A DNA stretch of 64,000 nt from Asticcacaulis sp. YBE204 (GTDB lineage: Bacteria; Pseudomonadota; Alphaproteobacteria; Caulobacterales; Caulobacteraceae), in NCBI RefSeq assembly GCF_000495855.1, contig NZ_AWGF01000004.1:248001-312000 (forward strand), given 5' to 3'. A program made the position numbers and the translations under genes. Shown in pieces: positions 16,575 through 24,343 of the stretch. The number at the start of each line of letters is the position of its first letter. Position 1 is the stretch's first letter. The notes beneath the pieces are model-generated. The model was not told where the DNA came from, ran no database searches, and saw nothing but the letters and a program-made list of their open reading frames with translations.

Positions 16575-17410
16575 CCCTGAATATTATAGGCTTTTATAGT
16601 ATTATACCCGAAGATGTCGTCTCTTTCGCTGTCCGTCAAATGGTTTAGGTGCGCGGTCACCAAGCCGTGCCACTCGCGCCAGCGATCGCGCAATTCCAGC
16701 ACCGGCCAGTCCGATCCGAACAGGAGGCGTTCTGCGCCGAAGGTATCGATCAGGTGGTCGAGATAGGGCGCAACCTCTTCGACCGGCTGATCGGAGCGCA
16801 TTTCCGTGCGCAGGCCCGACAGCTTGCAGGTGACATTGGGGGAGGTAGCGACCGCCGAGATGGCTTCGAACCACGCCAGAGTCTCTTCCGGACGCAGGCG
16901 ATTGGTGGCGATCGGCGGCTTGGCGCCGTGGTCGGTGACGATGCGCAGGTCGGGATAGCGCGTGGCCAGCGTACCGATGACCGGCAGATGCCGGGTGAAG
17001 ACCAAGGCATCGAAGGTCAGATTGGCCGCGATCATGGCCTCGATGCCTCTGGCGACGTCGGGCCGCAGAATCCAGTCATCGTCCGGCAGGCCTTGTAACA
17101 TGGGGCGCAGGCCTTTCAGCTTGGGCCGTTGCGCCAGAGCGGCGATACGCGCCGGAGCCTCAGGCGCGGCAAGGTCGGTCCAGCCGACGATGCCCAGAAC
17201 CAGCGGGTCGTCCTCAAGACTGTCGATCAGCCACGCCGTGTCGGCTTCGGATGGTTGCGACTGCACCACTACCGTACCGGTAAGGGCGGGCGCGGCGGCA
17301 CGCAGATCGTTCATGCCGAAGTCGCGATAGATGGGCGAAAGATCGGGCGTCGGCCATTCGAAGCCGTGCCGCCCGACCTGCCACAGGTGGTGGTGCGCGT
17401 CGATTAGCAC
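16565..17410 (-). CDS. L-fucono-lactonase (amidohydrolase family, COG3618)
   Basis: This 281-residue TIM-barrel metallohydrolase has the N-terminal metal motif IDAHHHLW, strand-end VTDHGAKPP (His), and FGSDWPV near the C-terminus (catalytic Asp). Members of this group hydrolyse L-fucono-1,5-lactone and related sugar lactones. It lies 3 bases after fucP and overlaps the regulator gene. With the AKR dehydrogenase it would convert L-fucose to L-fuconate. L-rhamnono-lactone is the alternative substrate, less favoured by the neighbours. Confidence 0.87.
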   Translation of the reverse strand: MLIDAHHHLWQVGRHGFEWPTPDLSPIYRDFGMNDLRAAAPALTGTVVVQSQPSEADTAWLIDSLEDDPLVLGIVGWTDLAAPEAPARIAALAQRPKLKGLRPMLQGLPDDDWILRPDVARGIEAMIAANLTFDALVFTRHLPVIGTLATRYPDLRIVTDHGAKPPIATNRLRPEETLAWFEAISAVATSPNVTCKLSGLRTEMRSDQPVEEVAPYLDHLIDTFGAERLLFGSDWPVLELRDRWREWHGLVTAHLNHLTDSERDDIFGYNTIKAYNIQGCP

Positions 17411-17413
17411 GAC

Positions 17414-18718
17414 CTAGTGCCCGGTCATGGCCACCGGCGCGGTGTTCGCCGCTTTCGGGGCGCGGAAGGCGTAGAGCGCGATGACCGCGAAACACACCGC
17501 CGTGACGACAAAGGCCGTGCGGATGTGGCTGTGGTCCGAAACCATGCCCATGACGGCGGTCAGCACCGCGCCGCCGACGATGCTCATGACCAGCAGCGAC
17601 GAGCCGGTCTTGGTCAGATTGCCAAGACCGGCGACCGAGGTCGCGAAAATGGTCGGGAACATGATCGACATGAAGAAGCTGGAGGCAACCAGCGCCCACA
17701 GTCCGTTTTGCCCGCCGCTGACGACCGCGAACAGGGTCAGGCCGATATTGACAAGGGCAAAGAGGCCGAGGATCAGGCTGGGGCGCACCTTCGTCATCAG
17801 GCCGGTGCCGATGAAGCGACCCACCGCAAAGGCGATCAGGGCGTAATAAAGATAGGTAGCGGCGGCTTTATCGGTCAGGCCGATTTCGGCCTGCGCATAG
17901 CGAATCATATAGCTCCAGATACCGACCTGTGCGCCGACGTAGAAGAACTGCGCCACGACGCCGAACAGGAAGTGCGGGCGCTGGAAGAGGCGACCCACCG
18001 AGGTGAAGAAGCCGATCTCCTCACCCGTGTCCTCATGGGCGTTTTTCGTGGCAGCGTCCGGAAACTTCGACAGAAAAACCAGCAGCGCCCAGGCCAGAAC
18101 CACCGTGCCGATGAGCAGATACGGCCCTTGCACGGCCTTGACCTCGGTGATGTAGAAGGTCTGGCGCGCGGCGTCGGTCATGGCGGCCAGCGCCGCTTCG
18201 TCGTGCTCGATACCGGACAGGATGAATTGCTGACCGATGAAGATGCCGCTCAAGGCGCCGAGCGGATTGAAGCTTTGGGCGAGGTTGAGGCGGAAGGCCG
18301 CCTTGTCGGGCGACCCCAGCACCGTGATCAGCGGGTTGGCCGAGGTCTCAAGAAAGGCCAGCCCCGAGGCGATGACGAACAGTCCGCCGAGGAACCAGCT
18401 ATATTGGTGATTATCGGCGGCGGGATAGAACAGGAACGCCCCGGCGGCATAGAGCAGCAAGCCCAGAACGACCGCCGACTTATAGCCGAACTTGCGCATG
18501 ACGAAGGCGGCAGGCAGGGCGAGCAGGAAGTACCCCATATAGAACGCTGACTGAACCAGACCCGATTGCAGGTCGGTCAGGACGAAGGCCTTCTTGAACT
18601 GCGGAATCAGGACGTCGTTCAGATTATTGGCGACCCCCCAGAAGAAGAACAGGCTGGTGATCAGGATCAGCGGCCACACGGCGCTGAACCCCTTCGACGG
18701 AGTGGATGGAGTGGTCAT
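17414..18718 (-). CDS. fucP: L-fucose:proton symporter (FucP-type MFS)
   Basis: A 434-residue MFS carrier of the FucP family with 12 predicted membrane spans: FFFWGVANNLNDVLIPQFKKAF at the start, an LVQSAFYMGYF segment, ETSANPLITVLG, then FRLNLAQSFNPLGALSGIFIGQ. The N-terminal span carries the Asn and Asp used in proton/sugar coupling (NNLNDVLI, as in E. coli FucP Asp46). It begins the operon with the lactonase and IclR gene and is divergent from the mutarotase gene. L-fucose is the likely substrate from both family and context. Confidence 0.88.
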   Translation of the reverse strand: MTTPSTPSKGFSAVWPLILITSLFFFWGVANNLNDVLIPQFKKAFVLTDLQSGLVQSAFYMGYFLLALPAAFVMRKFGYKSAVVLGLLLYAAGAFLFYPAADNHQYSWFLGGLFVIASGLAFLETSANPLITVLGSPDKAAFRLNLAQSFNPLGALSGIFIGQQFILSGIEHDEAALAAMTDAARQTFYITEVKAVQGPYLLIGTVVLAWALLVFLSKFPDAATKNAHEDTGEEIGFFTSVGRLFQRPHFLFGVVAQFFYVGAQVGIWSYMIRYAQAEIGLTDKAAATYLYYALIAFAVGRFIGTGLMTKVRPSLILGLFALVNIGLTLFAVVSGGQNGLWALVASSFFMSIMFPTIFATSVAGLGNLTKTGSSLLVMSIVGGAVLTAVMGMVSDHSHIRTAFVVTAVCFAVIALYAFRAPKAANTAPVAMTGH

Positions 18719-18794
18719 GAGCGTTCCTCTTTACCTGCGTGGTCCGGTTATGGGCTCCGGCCTTTGCCGCAGAGGAAACAGCATTTTGAAACCC

Positions 18795-18818
18795 GTTGTC
18801 AAATATGAAATTTACAAC
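18795..18818. promoter_or_regulatory. Inverted repeat in the fucP / mutarotase divergent promoter
   Basis: GTTGTCAAAT and AATTTACAAC flank ATGA, matching at 8 of 10 positions. It lies centrally in the 143-base divergent gap and could let one regulator control both directions. Confidence 0.45.
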
Positions 18819-18861
18819 GCGCGCAAAATCGTTCAGAAATCGGCAAAAAGGAAACGCTTCA

Positions 18862-19215
18862 ATGACCAATATACGACGCTTTTGCTTCGCGCTCGACCTT
18901 AACGACGACGCCGAGCTGATTGCCGCCTATACCGCCTGGCACGCACCCGGTGCCGTCCCGGCCGCTGTGACGCAGTCGATTCGCGTCGCCGATATCCGCG
19001 AGCTCGAAATCTGGCAGATCCACGACCGCATGTTCATGATCATGGAGGTCGGACCGGATTTCTCGCCGGACGCCAAGGCCGCTGCCGATCTGGCCGATGC
19101 CGACGTGCAGGCGTGGGAACGCCTGATGTGGCAGTTTCAAAAGCCGTTACCTCAGGCACGCGAGGGCGAAAAATGGGTCGCGATGGAGCGGATTTACGCC
19201 CTGTCCGAGCAGTAG
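18862..19215 (+). CDS. L-fucose / L-rhamnose mutarotase (RhaM family)
   Basis: A 117-residue ferredoxin-like alpha/beta protein of the COG3254 mutarotase family: RRFCFALDLNDDAELIAAYTAWH with the active-site Tyr and His (YTAWH), then SIRVADIRELEIWQIHDRMFMIMEV. It speeds anomer interconversion so that the dehydrogenase gets its preferred anomer. AAAAGGAAA about nine bases upstream fixes the start at 18862, although the frame is open from 18796. It is divergent from fucP, and the context points to L-fucose. Confidence 0.86.
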   Translation: MTNIRRFCFALDLNDDAELIAAYTAWHAPGAVPAAVTQSIRVADIRELEIWQIHDRMFMIMEVGPDFSPDAKAAADLADADVQAWERLMWQFQKPLPQAREGEKWVAMERIYALSEQ

Positions 19216-19359
19216 GGCGTAATTGACAGCCTCTCCCCCTGTGCTATGTCAAGCCCTCTATTTGTCAGGGTTAATTTCGCCAATTGTGTGATAATTGTTG
19301 CGACGATAAGCGCGGCCTGATAACCGGTCGAAAAAGCGCATAGCTAAAGGGAAGCGTTC

Positions 19360-20307
19360 ATGTTTGGTAAGAAGAAGCCTAAGCCGCTGAAAATCGGCCT
19401 CGTCGGTCTGGGCAAGATCGCGGTGGATCAGCATATCCCCTCGATCCGCGCTAATCCGGCGCTGGAACTGGTGGCGGGCTGCTCGCCGAACGCGCGTCCG
19501 GAAGGCATCGATGCCTATAATTACCTCGAAGACATGCTGGCCGCGCACCCCGAAATCGAAGCGGTCGCCATCTGTACGCCGCCGCAGATACGTCACACGA
19601 TCGCCAAACAGGTCATCGCGGCGGGCAAACACGTCTTCCTCGAAAAACCCCCGGCGGCGACGCTGGGCGAGGCCGAGGCGATTGCCGATCTGGCAAAAGC
19701 CAGGGGCGTGACCGTGCTGGCCTCGTGGCACTCGCGCTTTGCCCCGGCGGTGGAGACGACCCGTCAATGGATCGCCGCTCGTACGATAAAATCCATCCAC
19801 GTCGTGTGGAAGGAAAACGTACGTCAATGGCACCCGGGGCAGAAGTGGATCTTCGAGGCCGGCGGCATGGGCGTCTTCGATCCGGGCATCAATTCGCTGT
19901 CGATCCTGACGCGCATCGTGCCGGAAAAGGTCATCGTCAAGAAGGCCGATCTGCATATTCCGGTCAATTGCGAAGCCCCGATTCAGGTCGAGATGGACAT
20001 GACGACCGAAAGCGGGATCAGTATCCGCGCCGACTACGACTTCCTGCAAACGGGCATCCAGACCTGGTCGATCTTCGTCGAAAGCGACACCGGCGAAAAG
20101 CTTGAACTGAACATGGGCGGTACCGGCCTGATCATCAACGGCACAGAGATCATGAAGGAAAAGGAAGCCGAATATCCGGGCCTCTATGCACACTTCGAGA
20201 AACTGGTGCGCGCCGGACAGTCGGATGCCGACTTTTCGCCGCTGCGCGTCGTCGCCGACGCCATGCTGCTGGGCAAGCGCATCGCCGCCCCGGAATATAT
20301 TGAATAA
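19360..20307 (+). CDS. Gfo/Idh/MocA sugar dehydrogenase (galactose / L-arabinose 1-dehydrogenase type)
   Basis: The N-terminal Rossmann domain (LKIGLVGLGKIAVDQHIPSIR) is followed by the C-terminal alpha/beta domain. Catalytic-type motifs are HVFLEKPPAATLGEAE (Lys in EKP) and MGVFDPGINSLSI. At 315 residues with this motif set it resembles D-galactose 1-dehydrogenase and Azospirillum L-arabinose 1-dehydrogenase. AAGGGAAG precedes the ATG. It stands alone between the mutarotase and a convergent nuclease gene, and extends the oxidative sugar theme of the island. Confidence 0.85.
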   Translation: MFGKKKPKPLKIGLVGLGKIAVDQHIPSIRANPALELVAGCSPNARPEGIDAYNYLEDMLAAHPEIEAVAICTPPQIRHTIAKQVIAAGKHVFLEKPPAATLGEAEAIADLAKARGVTVLASWHSRFAPAVETTRQWIAARTIKSIHVVWKENVRQWHPGQKWIFEAGGMGVFDPGINSLSILTRIVPEKVIVKKADLHIPVNCEAPIQVEMDMTTESGISIRADYDFLQTGIQTWSIFVESDTGEKLELNMGGTGLIINGTEIMKEKEAEYPGLYAHFEKLVRAGQSDADFSPLRVVADAMLLGKRIAAPEYIE

Positions 20308-20312
20308 CAGCG

Positions 20313-21422
20313 TTAGATTTTTAGGTCGGCCCAGATCGCCGCGTGATCGGAGGCGGCTTCGGTCTCTTTCCTGACCTCGGCATAGGCCTCCCACTTGGGC
20401 GGCCGTACACCCGGCCACATGCCTTTACGGAAGACGCCGCCCTTTTCGACTTCGGCAAACAGGTCGGGTGATAATAACAGATAGTCAATCTTGTTGCCTT
20501 TGCCGCACGATCCATAGGTACCGACAAAGCCCCCATTGTCGAAGTCCGGATGCTGGGAGATGTCCTTCAGGCCTGCCTGAAATAACGGTTTCAGGGGGTC
20601 GCTGTCCGGCGTGTCGTTGAGGTCGCCAATGACGGCAACATAGGTCATCCCCTGCGCCAGCCGTTCCTGATATATGGTCGCGATGCGCTCGGCCTGGGTT
20701 TTGCGGCGGGCATTGGACTCGGCGGGCGTACCATAACCCTTGCTCTTCAGGTGGTTGACCATCACAAGGAGCTTGTTGTTGTTCGGCGTGGTGATCTCAT
20801 ATTCCGCACAATCGCGCGAGAAAATGGGCTCGCCATTCGCCGTGCAGTCATCGACATGGCTGCGCAGAACGCCGATGGGAAACCCCTCACGGCTCATCAG
20901 GCCGACATCGATACCGCGTTCATCATTACCGTCGATGACCATGACGTGCCGGAAGGGTGTGCCGCCAAGGGCGGTTATGATTTCGCGGTTGAAAGCCGAC
21001 AGGACGGGGCGGTTTTCGGCTTCGACGACGCCTATGACGTCCGCCTTGATATCGATCAGGACACGCGCCGTATTGCGCATGGCGTGTTCGTTGACCGGTT
21101 CGTCGCGCAGTTCCAGCGATCCGGTCCAGTCGGCCCTGCCATTGGCATCGATGACGATGCCACCGGTCTTGGGGCGGCGCAGAAGCCCGCCGCAATTGCG
21201 TCTGAGCAATACGAATGGCCCCGTATCCGATTTTTCGAGGCCCAGCTTTTTCATCAAGGTGACCATACTCGCCTTGCGGGCAACGGTGTAGTTGATTTCG
21301 CCGAGCAATGCGTTCAAGGCGGCGAAGTCTTCCAGAACCTGCCGACCGTCGTCCCAGCTATCCTGATTCATCACCTTGGCGCGATCAAACAGGTTCTCGA
21401 CATTATAAGCTGCCAGCCGCAT
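20313..21422 (-). CDS. Endonuclease/exonuclease/phosphatase-fold protein
   Basis: A 369-residue EEP-superfamily protein: AAYNVENLFDR at the start (Asn/Glu metal site), VIGVVEAENRPVL (Glu), HVMVIDGNDERGIDVGLMSR, VMVNHLKSKGYG (His), YVAVIGDLNDTPDSDPL (Asp-x-Asn) and the terminal SDHAAIWADL (Asp-His). All catalytic elements of the DNase I / phosphatase fold are present. There is no signal peptide, so it is probably cytoplasmic. AAGGGGGC 8 bases upstream supports the start. The substrate could be nucleic acid or a phosphoester. Confidence 0.88.
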   Translation of the reverse strand: MRLAAYNVENLFDRAKVMNQDSWDDGRQVLEDFAALNALLGEINYTVARKASMVTLMKKLGLEKSDTGPFVLLRRNCGGLLRRPKTGGIVIDANGRADWTGSLELRDEPVNEHAMRNTARVLIDIKADVIGVVEAENRPVLSAFNREIITALGGTPFRHVMVIDGNDERGIDVGLMSREGFPIGVLRSHVDDCTANGEPIFSRDCAEYEITTPNNNKLLVMVNHLKSKGYGTPAESNARRKTQAERIATIYQERLAQGMTYVAVIGDLNDTPDSDPLKPLFQAGLKDISQHPDFDNGGFVGTYGSCGKGNKIDYLLLSPDLFAEVEKGGVFRKGMWPGVRPPKWEAYAEVRKETEAASDHAAIWADLKI

Positions 21423-21570
21423 TTTTTTTGCCCCCTTTATAATAACGAAGTTATTTTATCATCTTTGGGTTGTAAGGCAAGTGAGGCTTGAGCCGCCATT
21501 CGTGAATTTTTTTATGGCCAAAGCCGTCGGCCAATGGCAGCCTGCCGGTTCAGTTATTCAGGAACCAGAT

Positions 21571-21960
21571 GTGTCTCACGATCTGTTTAAGGCCGCAAAG
21601 GCCGCCACCGCGTTCAGCCATTCCCCTTATTCAAAGTTCCCGGTGGGGGCGGCGATCCTGGCCGACGACGGCAAGGTCTATAGCGGTGCCAATATCGAGA
21701 ATATCGCCTTCCCGCAGGGCTGGTGCGCGGAAACCACGGCTTTGTCGCACATGATCATGGGCGGCGGCAAAAAGGTGCTCGAAATCGCCGTCTTTGCCCC
21801 GCGTCATCCGCACTGCCCGCCGTGCGGCGGCTGTCGTCAGAAACTGGCCGAGTTCGCCGACGCTTCGGCGCAGATACACATGTACGCCGAAGACGGCAGC
21901 GTGAAGACGGCAGCATTAGGCGACCTGCTGCCGATGAATTTCAACGCGGATCTGACCTGA
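21571..21960 (+). CDS. cdd: Cytidine deaminase
   Basis: A compact deaminase of about 130 residues that converts cytidine or deoxycytidine to uridine forms in pyrimidine salvage. Motifs are SPYSKFPVGAA, SGANIENIAFPQGWCAETTAL (zinc Cys and catalytic Glu in CAE) and HPHCPPCGGCRQKLAEF (the second and third zinc cysteines). I prefer the GTG at 21571: AGGAA lies six bases upstream and it gives the standard N-terminus. The frame is open to an ATG at 21514, which lacks a ribosome site. It converges on pyk with no gap. Confidence 0.9.
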   Translation: MSHDLFKAAKAATAFSHSPYSKFPVGAAILADDGKVYSGANIENIAFPQGWCAETTALSHMIMGGGKKVLEIAVFAPRHPHCPPCGGCRQKLAEFADASAQIHMYAEDGSVKTAALGDLLPMNFNADLT

Positions 21961-23415
21961 TTACTCTTCGAATTCCGGTTCGGTTATTTGCGTCCGGGTG
22001 ACCTTGGCGACGCGCAGAGCGTTGGTCGAGCCCGACTTGCCGAAGGGCATCCCTGCCACGATGACGATGTCCTGACCGGGTTCGGAAATGCCTTCGGTGC
22101 GGGCGATCTGTACCGCCACCTGCACGGTTTCCGACATCGAGTGTGTCACCGGCGCCGGGACGGCGTGCACCCCCCAGGTCAGGGCCAGACGGCGCGCGGT
22201 TTCCATGTTCGGCGTCAGACCGATAATCGGCGCGGTCGGGCGTTCGCGGGCGACGCGCAAGGCCGTCGGACCGGAATTGGTCAGGGCGGCGATGGCCGAC
22301 GCCTCTATGGTTTGCGCCACCTGACGCGCCGCAGTAGCGATCGCGCCCGATACCGACTTTTCGGTTTCCGGACGGCGGCGATCGGTTTGCATCCGCCAGT
22401 CGGCGTCCTTTTCGACGCGGGCGACGATGCGGTCCATGATGGTCACGGCCTCGACCGGATATTGACCCGCAGCGGTTTCAGCCGACAGCATGACGGCATC
22501 GGCCCCGTCATAGACGGCGGTGGCGACGTCGGACGCTTCGGCGCGGGTAGGGGTAGGGGCCGAGATCATCGATTCGAGCATCTGGGTCGCGACGATCACC
22601 GGCTTGCCCAGTTCGCGAGCGGCGCGGATGATACGCTTTTGCGCCAGCGGCACCTCTTCGGGCGGCAGTTCGACCCCGAGGTCGCCGCGCGCCACCATGA
22701 CGGCGTCCGAGAGCGCCATGATCGATTCGAGATTGTCCAGCGCCTGCGGCTTTTCGAGTTTGGACAAGACCCAGGCGCGGCCCTTGATGATCTCCTGCGC
22801 TTCCATGACGTCTTCGGGACGCTGGACGAAGCTGAGACCGATATATTCGACGCCGCGCTCCAAAGCGAAGGCCATGTCCTCGCGGTCCTTCTTGGTCAGG
22901 GCCGGGATCGGTAGCACCACGTCGGGGACGTTGACGCCTTTACGATCAGACAGGCGCCCGCCGGTGACGACGACGGTTTCCACATGGTCTTCGCGAACGT
23001 GGGTGACGCGTAGCTTCAGCTTGCCGTCGTCGAGCAGAAGGTGCGAGCCGATTTGCGCCGCGCCGATGATTTCCGGGTGCGGCAGGTTGGCGCGCGTCAG
23101 GTCGCCGGGCGTCGGGTTGAGGTCGAGGCGAAACGTCTGGCCGGGGCTGAGGACGATGGCGCCGCCCATGAAACGGCCCACACGCAATTTCGGACCCTGC
23201 ACGTCGGCCAGAATGCCGATCGGGCGTTTGGTCTTCGCCTCCAGATCGCGGATCAGGTCGATATTGCGCCCGTGATCTTCGTGCGAGCCGTGCGAGAAGT
23301 TCAACCGGAAGACGTCGGCACCGGCCTGAAACAGTTGCGCCAGCATATCGGCGTTGGAAGACGCGGGGCCCAGAGTGGCAACCAGTTTCGTGCGGCGGCG
23401 GCGAAGTATTTTCAA
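21961..23415 (-). CDS. pyk: Pyruvate kinase
   Basis: A 484-residue glycolytic enzyme that transfers phosphate from phosphoenolpyruvate to ADP. It has TKLVATLGPASSN at the start, ADVFRLNFSHGSHEDH (substrate Arg), a B domain from about 70-170, LSFVQRPEDV, SKLEKPQALDN (catalytic Lys), VMVARGDLGVELP (Mg ligands) and the allosteric C-terminal domain with QMLESMISAPTPTRAE at the junction. Its stop abuts that of cdd. In cells running oxidative sugar routes it also handles flux from Entner-Doudoroff type reactions. Confidence 0.95.
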   Translation of the reverse strand: MKILRRRRTKLVATLGPASSNADMLAQLFQAGADVFRLNFSHGSHEDHGRNIDLIRDLEAKTKRPIGILADVQGPKLRVGRFMGGAIVLSPGQTFRLDLNPTPGDLTRANLPHPEIIGAAQIGSHLLLDDGKLKLRVTHVREDHVETVVVTGGRLSDRKGVNVPDVVLPIPALTKKDREDMAFALERGVEYIGLSFVQRPEDVMEAQEIIKGRAWVLSKLEKPQALDNLESIMALSDAVMVARGDLGVELPPEEVPLAQKRIIRAARELGKPVIVATQMLESMISAPTPTRAEASDVATAVYDGADAVMLSAETAAGQYPVEAVTIMDRIVARVEKDADWRMQTDRRRPETEKSVSGAIATAARQVAQTIEASAIAALTNSGPTALRVARERPTAPIIGLTPNMETARRLALTWGVHAVPAPVTHSMSETVQVAVQIARTEGISEPGQDIVIVAGMPFGKSGSTNALRVAKVTRTQITEPEFEE

Positions 23416-23884
23416 AGGATCGAACTCTTGTGCTTTGGGGATATCCGCCTGAGGCGAAAGGGCCTTGCGTGGCCGGGTTCCCGGATTTGTTGGAGCGGTA
23501 TTTTTGGCAAGGGTGACAAAAGTCCTGTTCCCTCCCTTGGGTCAAGTCACATTTTCCGAAACAATTGCGTGATTTTTGACGCCAGGCGCTAAAAAACCGG
23601 ACACCGTTGTCATTTAAAAGAATCGAAGATTAAAAATAAGGTATTATAACACCGATTATATTTGTCTTTATGCAGATTTATCTTACGGATCTTATCTAAA
23701 TCAGGCTGCATATCACATATGAGATTTGTGTATCCCTTTCGGTTCTGCGTCCCCGGAAAGGCGGCGTTTATTTTCAAATTTGATATGCGAGGGCTTTCCA
23801 AATTCTTGCATAAAAGAATCCGCGACGTTTCAGGCATAAGCTGTTAAGGCGTTTGAATTTTAGAACGGGCGGCTCTTGAATTAT

Positions 23885-23895
23885 ATGTCGGACAA
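23885..23895. promoter_or_regulatory. Operator-like ATGTCGGACAA
   Basis: TGTC-G-GACA is a perfect palindrome with a one-base centre and is a variant of the TTGTC-N-GACAA sites found before 29271 and xylX. Confidence 0.5.
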
Positions 23896-23904
23896 CGCCC
23901 CTTA

Positions 23905-23924
23905 TTTTGACAATTAGGTCAAAA
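23905..23924. promoter_or_regulatory. Inverted repeat TTTTGAC / GTCAAAA
   Basis: Perfect 7-bp arms separated by AATTAG. It lies 10 bases after the TGTCGGACA palindrome and could be a second binding site or overlap a promoter, since the left arm contains TTGACA. Confidence 0.5.
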
Positions 23925-23990
23925 ATTTCCACGCGATTTGCCCGCGAAAGGCTAAAACTGTGCTGTTTGCGCATGGATTTGTCGTTAAAA

Positions 23991-24046
23991 TGGCAGCGCT
24001 GTCATAAATCGCTGGAATTTGTCGATTTATGTGATAACGGTATCAC
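23991..24046. promoter_or_regulatory. Two LacI-type operator candidates before the TonB receptor
   Basis: TGGCAGCGCTGTCA at 23991-24004 shares the AGCGCT core and arm bases with the xylX operator at 7045. GTGATAACGGTATCAC at 24031-24046 has perfect 6-bp arms around ACGG. Their centres are about 41 bases apart, roughly four helical turns, which would permit cooperative binding. Confidence 0.5.
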
Positions 24047-24343
24047 CAAGAGTCCGGATTTTCATCGCGCCGCCACGATAAAAAAAGCGCGCAAAAGTCA
24101 CGGACCAGCATTCTACAGGTGCGAAACTGCAAAAACGGGGAGGAGGCTCTTCCACTCATCGCGCACAGAACCGGCACAAGGTTCGGCGCACGCGTGGACG
24201 TCATCCTGCGAAAAAGGCCGTAACGCATGTCGTGCCGCCGGAATGCGGGCAGGGACGGGATACCCGTCTCTTGCCGTCGGCATTGTGCCAAGGCGCCGTA
24301 GGGATGGAGGAATCCCGGCGGCGGGGTTGAGAGGGAGCGTTAC

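Larger units (their letters stand above)
23416..24343. promoter_or_regulatory. Long gene-free leader between pyk and the TonB receptor
   Basis: About 930 bases hold no convincing gene; short frames inside lack ribosome sites and family resemblance. The stretch 23600-23900 is AT-rich. From 23885 to 24046 there are at least four operator-like palindromes (listed separately). The last 300 bases are GC-rich and probably form the receptor leader. The size and density of symmetry suggest complex control of the receptor. Confidence 0.5.

Noticed and set aside
19258..20418. 386-codon minus-strand frame opposite the sugar dehydrogenase
   Set aside because: Shadow frame; the plus-strand product has the Rossmann and EKP motifs of a real enzyme.
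23610..23847. Short frames on both strands in the receptor leader
   Set aside because: They lie in AT-rich DNA, overlap each other, and have no ribosome site or conserved features.
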